Assembly (NCBI GenBank): GCA_964559135.1
Contig: CAZLGG010000057.1
Coordinates: 1-25,672, forward strand
Direction of reading: 5' to 3'
DNA from: DRQF01 sp964559135
Lineage (GTDB): Bacteria > Planctomycetota > GCA-002687715 > DRQF01
DNA: 25,672 bases
Part shown: positions 14,444 to 23,387 of the stretch, piece after piece
Position numbering within the stretch: the stretch's first letter is position 1
How the letters are laid out: every line of letters begins with the position of its first letter
Program-made: the position numbers and the translations under genes
The notes under the pieces: model-generated
What the model saw: only the letters and a program-made list of their open reading frames with translations
What the model was told of the DNA's origin: nothing
Databases searched by the model: none

Positions 14444-16378
14444 ATGTCCAAGATCATCGGTATCGATCTCGGGACGACGAATTCGGTGGTGGCGGTGGTG
14501 GAAGCCGGCAAGGCGACCGTCATCCAAAACGAACAGGGCAACCGGACGACGCCCTCCGTCGTGGCCTTCACGAGTTCCGGCGAAGAACTCGTCGGGTTGA
14601 ACGCCAAACGTCAGGCCGTGACCAACCCTCGGAACACCGTCTTTTCGATCAAGCGATTCATGGGACGCCGCCACAGTGAAGTGGGCGACGAGGAGAAGAT
14701 CGTCCCCTATAAAATCGTCGGGAGCGGCGACGAACTCGTGAAGGTCGAGATCAACGGGAAGCAGTACACGCCTCCGGAGATCTCCGCGAAGATTTTGAGG
14801 CACCTGAAGACGATCGCCGAGAGCTACCTGGGCGAGAAGGTCGAGAAGGCCGTCATCACCGTGCCCGCCTACTTCAATGACAGTCAGCGTCAAGCGACGA
14901 AGGACGCCGGCACGATTGCCGGGCTGGAAGTCGTGCGCATCATCAACGAGCCGACGGCGGCCGCGTTGGCCTACGGCCTCGAGAAGAGCAAGAGCGGGAA
15001 GATCGCGGTCTTCGACCTCGGTGGCGGTACGTTCGATATCTCGATTCTCGACGTGGAAGCCGGCGACGATGAGGGTACGGGCAAGACGTTCGAGGTCCTC
15101 AGCACGAATGGCGACACCCATCTAGGCGGAGACGACTTCGACGAGGTCCTCGTCAATTGGATCGCCGACGAGTTCAAGAATGAGTACGGGGTCGACCTGC
15201 GCGCCGACAACATGGCCCTCCAGCGACTGAAGGAGGCTGCGGAGAAGGCGAAGTGCGAGCTCTCGTCATCCCTGGAGACGGAGATCAATCTTCCTTTCAT
15301 CTCGGCGGCCGAGGCCGGCCCGCTTCATCTCCAGAAGAAACTCACGCGCGCCAACTTCGAGAAACTCGTCGACGGCTTGGTCGAGCGGTGCCGCAAGCCC
15401 TGCCAACAGGCCCTCAGTGACGCGAACCTCAAGGCGTCGGACGTCGATGAGGTCATCCTGGTCGGCGGGTCCACGCGCATCCCCAAGGTTCAAAAAGTCG
15501 TCGAGGAGATCTTCCATAGGGAGCCGAACAAGAGCGTGAACCCGGACGAAGTCGTCTCCATCGGCGCGGCGATCCAGGGCAGTATCCTGGGTGGCGAGCG
15601 GGATGACGTGGTCCTCCTGGATGTGACGCCCCTGTCGCTCGGAATCGAGACGTTGGGCGGTGTCATGACCAAGGTCATCGAACGGAACACGACGATTCCC
15701 ACCAAGAAGACCATGACGTTCTCCACGGCCGAGGACAATCAGGACACGGTGACGATCCACGTCCTGCAGGGTGAACGGGAGATGGCGAGCGGCAACAGGA
15801 CGCTCGGAAAGTTCGATCTGAAAGGTATTCCCGCCGCCCCGCGGGGGGTTCCGCAGATCGAGGTGAGTTTCGATCTCGACGCCAACGGCATCTTGCACGT
15901 GACCGCCAAGGATAAAGCCACCGGGAAGCAACAGGACATCCGAATCACGTCCTCCAGCGGCCTCAGCCAGGAGGAGATCGAGCGGATGACCCAGGAGGCC
16001 AAGGAGCACGCCGCGGAGGACCATGCCAAGCGGGAGTTGGTCGAATTGAAGAACAAGGCCGACATGCTGGCCTACCGGGTCGAGAAGGATCTCGCCGACC
16101 ACGGTGAGAAACTCCCCGACGACGAGAAAGTCAAGATTCAGGGGGCGCGAGAGAATCTCGTCGAGGCCCTGAAGACGGACGACAAGAGCCGGATCGAGGA
16201 GGCGATGAAGGACCTCGAGACGAAGGTCCACAAGCTCGCCGAGATCCTCTACAAGGAGCAGGCGGCCGAAGCGGGTCCCGCGGAAGGAGATGGGGGCGCC
16301 CAGCCCTCCTCCAAAGGCCCGGACTCGACAGGGGGGGACGACAACGTCATCGACGCGGACTTCACCGTCAAGAAGTAA
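14444..16378 (+). CDS. dnaK: Molecular chaperone DnaK (Hsp70)
   Basis: The 644-residue product is a full-length Hsp70. ATPase domain: phosphate-1 motif IDLGTTNS (7-14), VITVPAYFND, INEPTAAALAYGL and VFDLGGGTFD (near 190). The interdomain linker VVLLDVTPLSLG is near 388; the substrate-binding domain and helical lid follow, ending in the conserved acidic tail VIDADF. The insert between FMGR and the PPEIS segment is the kind found in Gram-negative DnaK proteins. It folds and refolds proteins in the cytosol with DnaJ and GrpE, neither of which is in the window. AAAGGAG is about 9 bases before the ATG. The frame is open from 14303 but only the 14444 start gives the family N-terminus. A candidate sigma-54 promoter lies in front of it. 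Confidence 0.97.
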   Translation: MSKIIGIDLGTTNSVVAVVEAGKATVIQNEQGNRTTPSVVAFTSSGEELVGLNAKRQAVTNPRNTVFSIKRFMGRRHSEVGDEEKIVPYKIVGSGDELVKVEINGKQYTPPEISAKILRHLKTIAESYLGEKVEKAVITVPAYFNDSQRQATKDAGTIAGLEVVRIINEPTAAALAYGLEKSKSGKIAVFDLGGGTFDISILDVEAGDDEGTGKTFEVLSTNGDTHLGGDDFDEVLVNWIADEFKNEYGVDLRADNMALQRLKEAAEKAKCELSSSLETEINLPFISAAEAGPLHLQKKLTRANFEKLVDGLVERCRKPCQQALSDANLKASDVDEVILVGGSTRIPKVQKVVEEIFHREPNKSVNPDEVVSIGAAIQGSILGGERDDVVLLDVTPLSLGIETLGGVMTKVIERNTTIPTKKTMTFSTAEDNQDTVTIHVLQGEREMASGNRTLGKFDLKGIPAAPRGVPQIEVSFDLDANGILHVTAKDKATGKQQDIRITSSSGLSQEEIERMTQEAKEHAAEDHAKRELVELKNKADMLAYRVEKDLADHGEKLPDDEKVKIQGARENLVEALKTDDKSRIEEAMKDLETKVHKLAEILYKEQAAEAGPAEGDGGAQPSSKGPDSTGGDDNVIDADFTVKK

Positions 16379-16509
16379 GCCCCGGCATCGCGGGGTCGGG
16401 CTCGACTCCGGCCCGCAATGAGACGAGAGAGGGCGTGCGACCCCGCGGTCGCCGCCCTCTGTCTCGTGGGGTCTGCCAAGATCATCGTGCGATGGCGCAC
16501 GACTCTGCC

Positions 16510-16527
16510 GGGCCCGCCCTCGGGCCC
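16510..16527 (+). terminator. GC-rich hairpin between dnaK and the ABC operon
   Basis: GGGCCCG and CGGGCCC form a perfect 7-bp stem with a CCCT loop, 132 bases after the dnaK stop. No T-run follows. Weaker GC hairpins (CCCCG/CGGGG) directly follow the stop. The spacer 16379-16603 holds no gene I can support; termination here is a guess. Confidence 0.3.
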
Positions 16528-16603
16528 CCTCGGATTCCCACGGGTTGTCGGTTATCTTTCGACCCGGCGACGATCCGAGGCATGGGGGCTCACTGCTCGG
16601 CAG

Positions 16604-17545
16604 ATGATCAGGGTTCAACGACTATTCAAACGGTTCGGCGCCTTCGAGGCGCTGAAAGGCATCGACTTCCACGTTGCGGCGGGGACGTCCGTCGGACTGC
16701 TGGGAGAGAACGGCGCCGGCAAGACCACGACCATGCGGATTCTCTCCTGCTTCATCGCACCGACGAGCGGGGTCGTGGAGGTGGCGGGACACCCGGTGGT
16801 CTTCGAATCGGCCGCCGTGAGGGAAAACATCGGCTACATGCCCGAAAGCGTCCCGATCTACGGGAACATGCGGGTCGAGGAATTCCTCCGTTATCGGGCG
16901 CGTCTCAAGGGAGTTCCCGCCAAGGCATCTCGCAGGGCCGTCGACGAAGCCATTTCCAAGGTCGGCCTCAGCTCGCGGCGACGGAGCCTGGTGCAGGTTC
17001 TCAGCAAAGGTTTGCGACAGCGTGTGGGATTGGCGGATGCGCTCGTCCACAGGCCTCCCGTGCTCATCCTCGACGAGCCTACGTCCGGGCTCGATCCCTC
17101 TCAAAGGCGGGAGGTGAGAGAGTTGATCCGCGACCTTCGCGGCGACCACACCGTTCTCGTCTCGTCCCATATCCTTCCGGAAATCGACACCACTTGCGAG
17201 CGCGTGGTGATCATCCATCGGGGCACGGTGGCGGCATCGGAAAGCATCGAGACGCTGAAACACCGTTACACGGAGGATCGCTTCAGAGTTGTCTTCGTCG
17301 CGTTCGAAATCGATGTCGAAAGCCTCCTGAGGGAGATACCCGCCGTGCGCCTCGAAAAGTACGTCGCCGCCGGGAAGGATGGCCTCAGCCACGCCCTGCT
17401 GGTCGGCGCGGACGGCGGAGGGGCGCGGCACGCGGTGGTTGAGAAACTCGTGGCCGGGGGCGTGAGGATCCACGAGGTGACCGGCGAGGAACGCTCCCTC
17501 GAGGATGCGTTTTTGAAAGCCATCGAGGGGGAGGAGGCGCGATGA
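16604..17545 (+). CDS. ABC transporter ATP-binding protein, GldA/NosF-like
   Basis: The 313-residue protein has one ABC ATPase domain: Walker A GENGAGKTT (34-42), signature LSKGLRQR (133-140), Walker B LILDEPTSG (D157, E158) and the switch histidine in SSHI (H189). IGYMPES replaces a canonical glutamine Q-loop, as is common in GldA/NosF/CcmA-type export ATPases. A roughly 100-residue C-terminal extension follows. It would power the ABC-2 permease encoded next (4-base overlap). Start ATG 16604 gives a normal N-terminus; the ribosome site is poor, and the frame is open upstream to 16418 with no family similarity. First gene of a four-gene operon. Confidence 0.92.
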   Translation: MIRVQRLFKRFGAFEALKGIDFHVAAGTSVGLLGENGAGKTTTMRILSCFIAPTSGVVEVAGHPVVFESAAVRENIGYMPESVPIYGNMRVEEFLRYRARLKGVPAKASRRAVDEAISKVGLSSRRRSLVQVLSKGLRQRVGLADALVHRPPVLILDEPTSGLDPSQRREVRELIRDLRGDHTVLVSSHILPEIDTTCERVVIIHRGTVAASESIETLKHRYTEDRFRVVFVAFEIDVESLLREIPAVRLEKYVAAGKDGLSHALLVGADGGGARHAVVEKLVAGGVRIHEVTGEERSLEDAFLKAIEGEEAR

Positions 17546-18273
17546 CCCGATTCCTCGTTCTGCTTCGAAGGGAACTCGGCGCGACGTTTCAGTCCTTCGG
17601 TTTCTGGGCACTTCTGGCGCTCGTCGCCGGTTACACAGCCTTCTTCTACTCCCAGTCGCTGCAGGCCCGCGGATTCGACATGGACTACGCTCTGATCGAC
17701 ATCCGCAACTGGCTCTTCATTCTGACCGTGATCATCACTCCACTTTTGACCATGCGACTTTTCGCGGAAGAGAAACGTTCAGGATCTCTCGAGTTGTTGA
17801 TGACGGCTCCGGTTTCGGACGCGCAGGTCGTGATGGCGAAATTCGGCGCGGCCGCGATCGAGTTGCTCGTATTCTTGGCTCCGATCTGGTTGTTGCACGG
17901 GTTGCTCGCCCTGTTCTTCGCATCCACTCCCGACTGGGGCCGACTCACCGCGGTCACCGTGGGCATGTGCGGCGCAGGCTTCGTGTTCTTGGCCCTCGGC
18001 ACACTCGCTTCGGCCTTGACGTCGATCCAGCTCTGGGCGGCCCTGCTGGGAGCCCTCCTCAATACGTGTTTGACCTCCCTGGGCGTGCTCCGAAACCTCT
18101 TCCCGGTCGAGAGCCCGCTCCACAGGGTTTTCGCCTACATCAGTCTCGATCTCCATCTGCGCTCGGCGCTCACCGGCATCATCGACCTGAGAGACGTGGT
18201 CTTGCAGGTCACGTTCGTCGCCCTCGTTCTCTTCTGGACCATTCGCGTGGTGGAGTTGCGGAAATGGAAGTGA
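17542..18273 (+). CDS. ABC-2-type permease, GldF-like
   Basis: The 243-residue protein has about six hydrophobic segments (for example FGFWALLALVAGYTAFFY, NWLFILTVIITPLL, and a C-terminal VTFVALVLFWTIRVVEL). Between the second and third lies the EEKRSGSLELLMTAPVS loop characteristic of ABC-2 and GldF/NosY-like permeases. It forms the membrane part of the transporter with the upstream ATPase, whose stop overlaps its start by 4 bases. The substrate is unknown. In Bacteroidetes the homologous GldAFG proteins are linked to gliding; outside that phylum this module is widespread and its cargo is not established. Confidence 0.9.
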   Translation: MTRFLVLLRRELGATFQSFGFWALLALVAGYTAFFYSQSLQARGFDMDYALIDIRNWLFILTVIITPLLTMRLFAEEKRSGSLELLMTAPVSDAQVVMAKFGAAAIELLVFLAPIWLLHGLLALFFASTPDWGRLTAVTVGMCGAGFVFLALGTLASALTSIQLWAALLGALLNTCLTSLGVLRNLFPVESPLHRVFAYISLDLHLRSALTGIIDLRDVVLQVTFVALVLFWTIRVVELRKWK

Positions 18274-19877
18274 AAGACCGCAGAGCCCCCGGGGAGAGGC
18301 AGTTCGGTCGCGAGGCGCGCTCCCGCATCGCCGCCAACGTGGTTCTCGTCTCCGCCCTCGCCGTCCTCCTCGCCGTGTTCGTGAATTACTTCGTGGCGTC
18401 GTTGGGAGAGAAACGGGACGTTCGCCTGGATCTCACCCGGGACCAGCGCTCCGAACTCGAGGACGGAACGAAGAAGCTCTTGAGGAATCTTCCGCGCCCG
18501 GTGGAGTGCTATCTGGTCTGGGGTGTCGATGACGCCATGCGGAAAGCCGCCGTCCCGGTCATGGGCGCCCGCACTCCCGACAGCGGGATCATCCAGAATG
18601 TCTACCGTCCTCTCGTCACGAACCTCGCCCAACAGGTCAGGTTCCTGTTGGACGAGGCGGCCATCATCAATTCGGATCTCAAAATCTACGAGGCCGACGC
18701 GGATAGAGAGGTCGACCTCCCGAATCGGTGGGCCAGGGACTTGGATCTGGGCGCCAATCGGCTCCTCAACCATCTCGTCGTTTTCGATCGAGAGACCCGG
18801 GCCAAAAGGACCTACAGCCTGTACAAGCTCTTCGACATGGACTTGGGAGGCCCTGATCCGACGCGGGGGCGTCGGCGGCCCACCGTCAAGGGCGATTTCA
18901 TCGAGACCTACTTGGTCGCGGGCTTGAAAGCGGTGTCCGAGGAGAAACAGCGGATCGTCGGCATGAGCGGCGGCCATGCGGAGCTGCCTCTTTTCACCGT
19001 GCGCCAACTGCTGAAGAGTTGGAATACGGAGGTCCGGGACGTCGACATCGACTCCCCGTCCACGCGGCTCGATGACTTGGATCTGTTGATCGTGGCATCA
19101 CCCGAACGGGAATGGTCGGAGGACGCCAAGGCACGGCTGGGGGGATACCTCGACGGAGGCGGGCGACTCCTGATCACGCAGGGCGCTCGATGTCGCGAGT
19201 ACTTTTCGGACCTTCTGGAGGAGTCCGGCGTGAAACCCATGCCGGCCCAGGTCGCTTCGTCCACGCAGAGCGTGGGTTCACGAGGCAAATATCACCTTTA
19301 CGGATACGAGCTGCTCCGGCCCAAGCCCGGGGAGCCGGCGCATCCGATCACCGCCACCGCGGTGCGTGACGCATTGCCCATTGAACTCGGTTTCTGCAGG
19401 GCCTACGAGATGCTGAAGGATTGGGATCGGACTCGCGTCCTCCGCAAGGTTCTTCTCCGCAGCGGACCCGGCTCCTCGACGATGCCGTGGATCTTCGATG
19501 GGAAAGACTGGAGACAGGCCGAGGAACGCGGCACGCTCAGCGGCGATTTCGCCCTCGCTGTCGCCATGGAGTTGAAGTCGCCGGACGCGGCGAAGAAGAC
19601 GCAGGGACGTATTCTCGTCTTTGGCTCCGATGAATGGCTCGACGAAGGGCCCCTTCTACACGGTTTCAATCTGGCGAATCTCGACATCCTGGCCAATAGC
19701 GTGGATTGGTTGACGGGGCGCGAGAAGATGATTCTGGGGACACCGAGATCGTTTCGGGGAAACCTCGCGCGCCTCGACCATGACACGTTTCGAACCTTCC
19801 GCTGGCTCGCCATCGGAATCATCCCGGTGATGGTTCTCCTGGTGGGCTGCCTCGTTTTCCTGCTCCGTCGGAGATGA
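18264..19877 (+). CDS. GldG-like ABC auxiliary protein
   Basis: The 537-residue protein has an N-terminal membrane segment (ANVVLVSALAVLLAVFVNYF, about 25-44), a large exported region, and a C-terminal membrane anchor (WLAIGIIPVMVLLVGCLVFLL) ending in RRR. The layout and position are those of GldG-type 'ABC_transp_aux' proteins, with the LDLTRDQRSELEDGTKKLLRNL opening seen here as DLTRDQRSEL and TKKLLRNL. It probably assists the GldA/GldF-like transporter on the outer side of the inner membrane. Start ATG 18264 overlaps the permease by 10 bases and has GGAG about 8 bases upstream. The frame is open from 17967 but only the later start makes sense. DUF4340 follows 4 bases after the stop. Confidence 0.88.
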   Translation: MEVKDRRAPGERQFGREARSRIAANVVLVSALAVLLAVFVNYFVASLGEKRDVRLDLTRDQRSELEDGTKKLLRNLPRPVECYLVWGVDDAMRKAAVPVMGARTPDSGIIQNVYRPLVTNLAQQVRFLLDEAAIINSDLKIYEADADREVDLPNRWARDLDLGANRLLNHLVVFDRETRAKRTYSLYKLFDMDLGGPDPTRGRRRPTVKGDFIETYLVAGLKAVSEEKQRIVGMSGGHAELPLFTVRQLLKSWNTEVRDVDIDSPSTRLDDLDLLIVASPEREWSEDAKARLGGYLDGGGRLLITQGARCREYFSDLLEESGVKPMPAQVASSTQSVGSRGKYHLYGYELLRPKPGEPAHPITATAVRDALPIELGFCRAYEMLKDWDRTRVLRKVLLRSGPGSSTMPWIFDGKDWRQAEERGTLSGDFALAVAMELKSPDAAKKTQGRILVFGSDEWLDEGPLLHGFNLANLDILANSVDWLTGREKMILGTPRSFRGNLARLDHDTFRTFRWLAIGIIPVMVLLVGCLVFLLRRR

Positions 19878-19881
19878 TCTG

Positions 19882-21690
19882 ATGACTCGTGGAACCGTCT
19901 ACGTCATGCTCGCACTCGTGTGCCTCGCCGCTGGGGCGGCCCTGTGGATGGGCAGGGAAACCCAGACGGCGACCAACGCCGACCCCCTGCGCCTGGTGGA
20001 TTGGTCGACGGTCGAGCGCGTGACCTGCGAAAAGTTGAGCGGGACGCGATGGGAGATGGAGCGAGATGGCGAGCGATGGATGCTCACCTCGCCGTCCGTG
20101 GCGGGCGGCAAGAAAGTCGCGGCGAATGACGAGATTCGTCTCCACATCTTCGGAGTTCTCCAAGACACCGTTCCCGTGCAGAGCATTGCGACCGAGGACT
20201 TGGATCTGGCCGAGTGGGGGATTGAGCCTCCCGATCTCCGCCTGACGTTGAAGGACGCGGGGGGAACCTGGACCATCGATTTCGGAAAGGCCGACGTGAA
20301 CCGGGAGGTCTACTATCGGATCGCCGGAGGCGGCACGTGCTACAAGACCGACCGATCGACTCTCGAAGAACTCTGGCGGGAACCGCGGTGGTTACGGGAC
20401 CCACACCTTTGCGACGTACCTCTTCACCGAGTCACCTATCTGCGTTTTCGTCCCAAGGACCGCGACGGTTTCGATCTGGAGAAAGTCGGGTTGAAGTGGC
20501 TCGTCCACCAGGGAGACGGTCCGGCCCGCCGTGGCGACTTCGTCCTCTGCGAGCAGGTCGTCAACGGTCTCTCCGGTATGCGTGGGGATCCGCCGCCCCC
20601 CGACTCCGTGCCCGAGATCCCCGCCGGCGAGCCGGCCTACCGCATCGAGGTGCGTGACCAGGACGGTGTCATGCATTCCTTCTCCGTCTTGCTGGTGGAT
20701 GACGAGAACCATCGCATCGTGGCGAAGCGGGACGACGAACCCGACGTGCGATTCGTCCCGGGGTCCTTCCGCCGTTTCCTGGACTACGATCCCAAGGATC
20801 TGGAAGACCCGGTCTTCATCGGTTTCGATGCACGGGAGCTTTCTTCCATCGAACTGAAGGGACCGGGGAGACCGGGCGAGCTCCATCTGAAGAAGACCGG
20901 CGGCCGCTGGCTCTTGGCCATCGGGCCGGAGTTCCTGTGGACCGTGGATGTCGACGCATTTCGGAAGTTGCGGGATGCTCTTTTGGGAATGCGCGTGGAA
21001 TCTCGGGTGGCGAAGGTCGCGGACTTCACGCCGGACGTGACGGCGGTCTTCCAGCTGTCCGAGAACACTCAGGCCCCTCCCGTTTACGTAGAGTTCTCGA
21101 AACCCGACGCCGAAGGGCGACGCTTTGCGCGACGAAGCGACGAGAACGGCGGTGTTCTTTTGCCCCGCATCGCCAACCAGGTTCTCGAAACGCCCTATTG
21201 GGCGTTGCTCAGCCGACACGTGGCGGCCGGAATGGATGCCTCCATCGACAAGATCGCGATTCGCGATTCCGAGGGCGTGGAGCGAACCGTTGTGCGCACG
21301 GGCGAGAAGAGCTGGCGTCTCGAAAGCGTGACCCGTGGGGGGCGGCCTCTCAAGGATCCCAAGGGGCGTGAGGTCGCCGGAGAATTCTTGCAGGGACTTC
21401 TGGTGAAGCTCACCTACTTCCAGGTGCTCGACTTCGCCGGCCCCCCCGACGAGGCCACAAGGGCTTCGTTCGACAAACCCCTCTATGTTCTCCGCTGGCA
21501 CCACCCGGAGGCCAAGCGTCGGATCCCCGCGGAGTCGCCGTGGGCCCAGGATGAGAAGGTCGTCGAGATCGGACGGAGGATCGACGACACCCGTTATGTT
21601 TGTCGGATCAACACCTTCCCGAACCTGGTTTTCCATATCTCGGGGGAGGATCTGAATCGGATCGAGGACGCACTGCGGGGGATGAAGTAG
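19882..21690 (+). CDS. DUF4340 domain-containing exported or anchored protein
   Basis: The 602-residue protein has an N-terminal signal anchor (VYVMLALVCLAAGAALWM, about 6-23) and then repeated beta-rich DUF4340 units, each with a W-x-(M/L)-x-x-(D/G)-G-x-R-W pattern such as RWEMERDGERWML. The unit near residue 90-130 has the typical ATEDLDLAEWGIEPP and TIDFGKADVN motifs. DUF4340 genes commonly follow gldG-like genes, so a role as an outer partner of the transporter is likely, but no activity is known. Start ATG 19882 has GGAG about 8 bases upstream and lies 4 bases after the gldG-like stop. It is the last gene of the operon; the cyclase gene converges 23 bases beyond. Confidence 0.85.
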   Translation: MTRGTVYVMLALVCLAAGAALWMGRETQTATNADPLRLVDWSTVERVTCEKLSGTRWEMERDGERWMLTSPSVAGGKKVAANDEIRLHIFGVLQDTVPVQSIATEDLDLAEWGIEPPDLRLTLKDAGGTWTIDFGKADVNREVYYRIAGGGTCYKTDRSTLEELWREPRWLRDPHLCDVPLHRVTYLRFRPKDRDGFDLEKVGLKWLVHQGDGPARRGDFVLCEQVVNGLSGMRGDPPPPDSVPEIPAGEPAYRIEVRDQDGVMHSFSVLLVDDENHRIVAKRDDEPDVRFVPGSFRRFLDYDPKDLEDPVFIGFDARELSSIELKGPGRPGELHLKKTGGRWLLAIGPEFLWTVDVDAFRKLRDALLGMRVESRVAKVADFTPDVTAVFQLSENTQAPPVYVEFSKPDAEGRRFARRSDENGGVLLPRIANQVLETPYWALLSRHVAAGMDASIDKIAIRDSEGVERTVVRTGEKSWRLESVTRGGRPLKDPKGREVAGEFLQGLLVKLTYFQVLDFAGPPDEATRASFDKPLYVLRWHHPEAKRRIPAESPWAQDEKVVEIGRRIDDTRYVCRINTFPNLVFHISGEDLNRIEDALRGMK

Positions 21691-21713
21691 CGGGGGGGCC
21701 GCGGCTGAGGGGG

Positions 21714-23153
21714 TCAGGAGTCCTCGGAAGCCTCGCCGCCTTTGTCCGTGGTCGGGGATTCGTCCTCGTCGTCCGCGTAACAGGCTTGAGCTCCGCCCCC
21801 TTTCTTCGCTCGGTGGAGGGCGCTGTTGGCGGCACGGAAGAGTTCGTCCGCATCGATGGCGTCCTGCGGATATGTCGCCACACCCGCCGACAGCGTGATG
21901 CGGGTCTCGCTTCCCGCGATGATCCCGGAGAAATCGGCTCCCGCGACAGCCTCCAGAACTCGGTCGAGGAAGTTCCGGTCCGAGCCACTCGTCCCATGGG
22001 GTGGTTTTCCGGTGTCGGGAAGGATGATGGCGAATTCATCGCCGCCCCAGCGGGTGACCACGTCCACCTCCCGAAAGCTGTTCTGAATGATCTCGCCAAC
22101 CCGACGAATGATGGCGTCTCCGGTGACATACCCGTTGACGTCGTTGAACGTCTTGAAGCGGTCGATATCCATCAGCGTAAGCGTAACACGCCGTCCATGC
22201 CGTCGGGCCCGCTGGATCTCCTTGCGCAGTTCGCGGTCGAAGTGTCGACGGTTGTAGAGCTGGGTGAGCGGGTCGATCACTGTCATCTCGTGGAGATCGG
22301 CGAACGTCTGGGCGTTGCTCAGAGTCACCGCGGTCTGGTCCGCCAACATCAGGCTGTGGACGAGATCGTCTTGTCCGTAGATCTCCCCGTCGCGTTTGTT
22401 CGTCAGGTTCACCACGCCGATCGTCGTGCGCTTCGACTTGAGCGGGACGATCATGAACGATCGGCCCGAGTAACCTCTTTCCGGACGTTCCGACTGGCGC
22501 GCATCCACCTCGAGAATGAGGGGCTCGCCGCGCTCCGCAACGATTCCCGCGACATCGGCTCCGATACGCACGGAGATCGGGCCGGCGACGTCTTCGGGAA
22601 AGCCCGCCCTCCGCACCATCTGCAAGGTCCCGGAATCTTCCGTGCGAAGGAGGAGAGACCCCCTGCGGGACGACGTGATGTCCATGAAGAACTGGAGCGC
22701 TTGGGTGAGGAGGTGTTCCCGATCTCGCTCCAGCTCGGAAAGCGTGCGGCAGGCCCGTACGAGGCGATGCAGGGTCGCGGCGCCTCGGGCGCGGCGCGAA
22801 CCGCCCCCCAATCCGAGAGCCTCCTCCAACTCCTCGATCTGCACCGGTTCCCCGAGCCAACCGTCGACGAGGGCATCCAGCTCAGGAGGTGGAAAGGGTG
22901 AGGGGTGAGCGACGAGGATCTTGCGTCCGGGCGCGGCAGCCTTCAGGTCGGAGAGAAATTCCTCGGCCCGGCGCGGGAGACTGCGAGACCGGGCCAGAAT
23001 GGCCTCCGCCTTGTGTTCAGCGGCCAGGATCGCCGCCTCGTAGTCGCTGCGGGCGAAAAGGACCAGCCAGCCCGCCTCCTCCAGGGGGCGGACGACGGAG
23101 GACGCCACGGCATCGTCTTCCGTCAAGATGACTAGGGTCCTCGGTCTGTCCAT
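21714..23153 (-). CDS. Diguanylate cyclase: pseudo-receiver, GAF and GGDEF domains
   Basis: The 479-residue protein has three parts. Residues 1-115 resemble a receiver (VILTEDDAV, EEAGWLVLFARS), but the phospho-acceptor strand reads AILARSRS with no Asp, so it is probably not phosphorylated. Residues about 140-285 form a GAF-like sensory domain. Residues about 290-470 are GGDEF: metal Asp in LMDIDRFK (D329), NDVNGYVTGD, and the intact active site WGGDEF (370-374). An inhibitory I-site, REVD (361-364), lies five residues before it. It should make c-di-GMP and be feedback-inhibited. No membrane segment is seen. ATG 23153 is the family-like start; GTG 23159 has a better-spaced GAGGA. A promoter at 23325-23353 rules out the frame's upstream part. 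Confidence 0.92.
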   Translation of the reverse strand: MDRPRTLVILTEDDAVASSVVRPLEEAGWLVLFARSDYEAAILAAEHKAEAILARSRSLPRRAEEFLSDLKAAAPGRKILVAHPSPFPPPELDALVDGWLGEPVQIEELEEALGLGGGSRRARGAATLHRLVRACRTLSELERDREHLLTQALQFFMDITSSRRGSLLLRTEDSGTLQMVRRAGFPEDVAGPISVRIGADVAGIVAERGEPLILEVDARQSERPERGYSGRSFMIVPLKSKRTTIGVVNLTNKRDGEIYGQDDLVHSLMLADQTAVTLSNAQTFADLHEMTVIDPLTQLYNRRHFDRELRKEIQRARRHGRRVTLTLMDIDRFKTFNDVNGYVTGDAIIRRVGEIIQNSFREVDVVTRWGGDEFAIILPDTGKPPHGTSGSDRNFLDRVLEAVAGADFSGIIAGSETRITLSAGVATYPQDAIDADELFRAANSALHRAKKGGGAQACYADDEDESPTTDKGGEASEDS

Positions 23154-23229
23154 CGGCACGGCGGTTCCTCGGCGCTCGGCGCTGGACGTCCAGGAGGCCT
23201 TCTCGTCCGGAGGACGGAAGTGAGAGGGG

Positions 23230-23300
23230 GGAATCCGCGGCGATTCCTGCGGTTTCCCATCCCCGACAGGTTCCTGGGGCCTGTTGGCCGATAACGGGAT
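23230..23300 (-). promoter_or_regulatory. Hairpin-rich 5' leader of the diguanylate cyclase gene
   Basis: In the roughly 165-base leader predicted from the promoter, ATCCCG (revcomp of 23295-23300) pairs imperfectly with CGGGGAT (23259-23265), enclosing ACAGG/CCTGT (23266-23270 with 23280-23284), and GGAATC/GATTCC (23230-23235 with 23242-23247) follows. I could not match it to a c-di-GMP riboswitch consensus; it may be an unknown leader element. Confidence 0.3.
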
Positions 23301-23324
23301 AGCTCTTTGGGTACGTCGGGCCAC

Positions 23325-23353
23325 AGTATACTGAGCAATCGATCTTATGTCAG
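23325..23353 (-). promoter_or_regulatory. Sigma-70-type promoter of the diguanylate cyclase gene
   Basis: On the minus strand CTGACA (23353-23348), a 17-base spacer, then TATACT (23330-23325): one mismatch in each box. Transcription would start near 23318. AGTATACT is itself a palindrome, so the opposite strand also carries a TATACT, but without a good -35 box. Confidence 0.65.
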
Positions 23354-23387
23354 AAGGAAAAAGAACCCCAGGCAGGCGCTCCGACGC

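Noticed and set aside
15266..16618. Antisense open frame (450 codons) opposite dnaK
   Set aside because: A shadow of a highly conserved gene, with no domain features.
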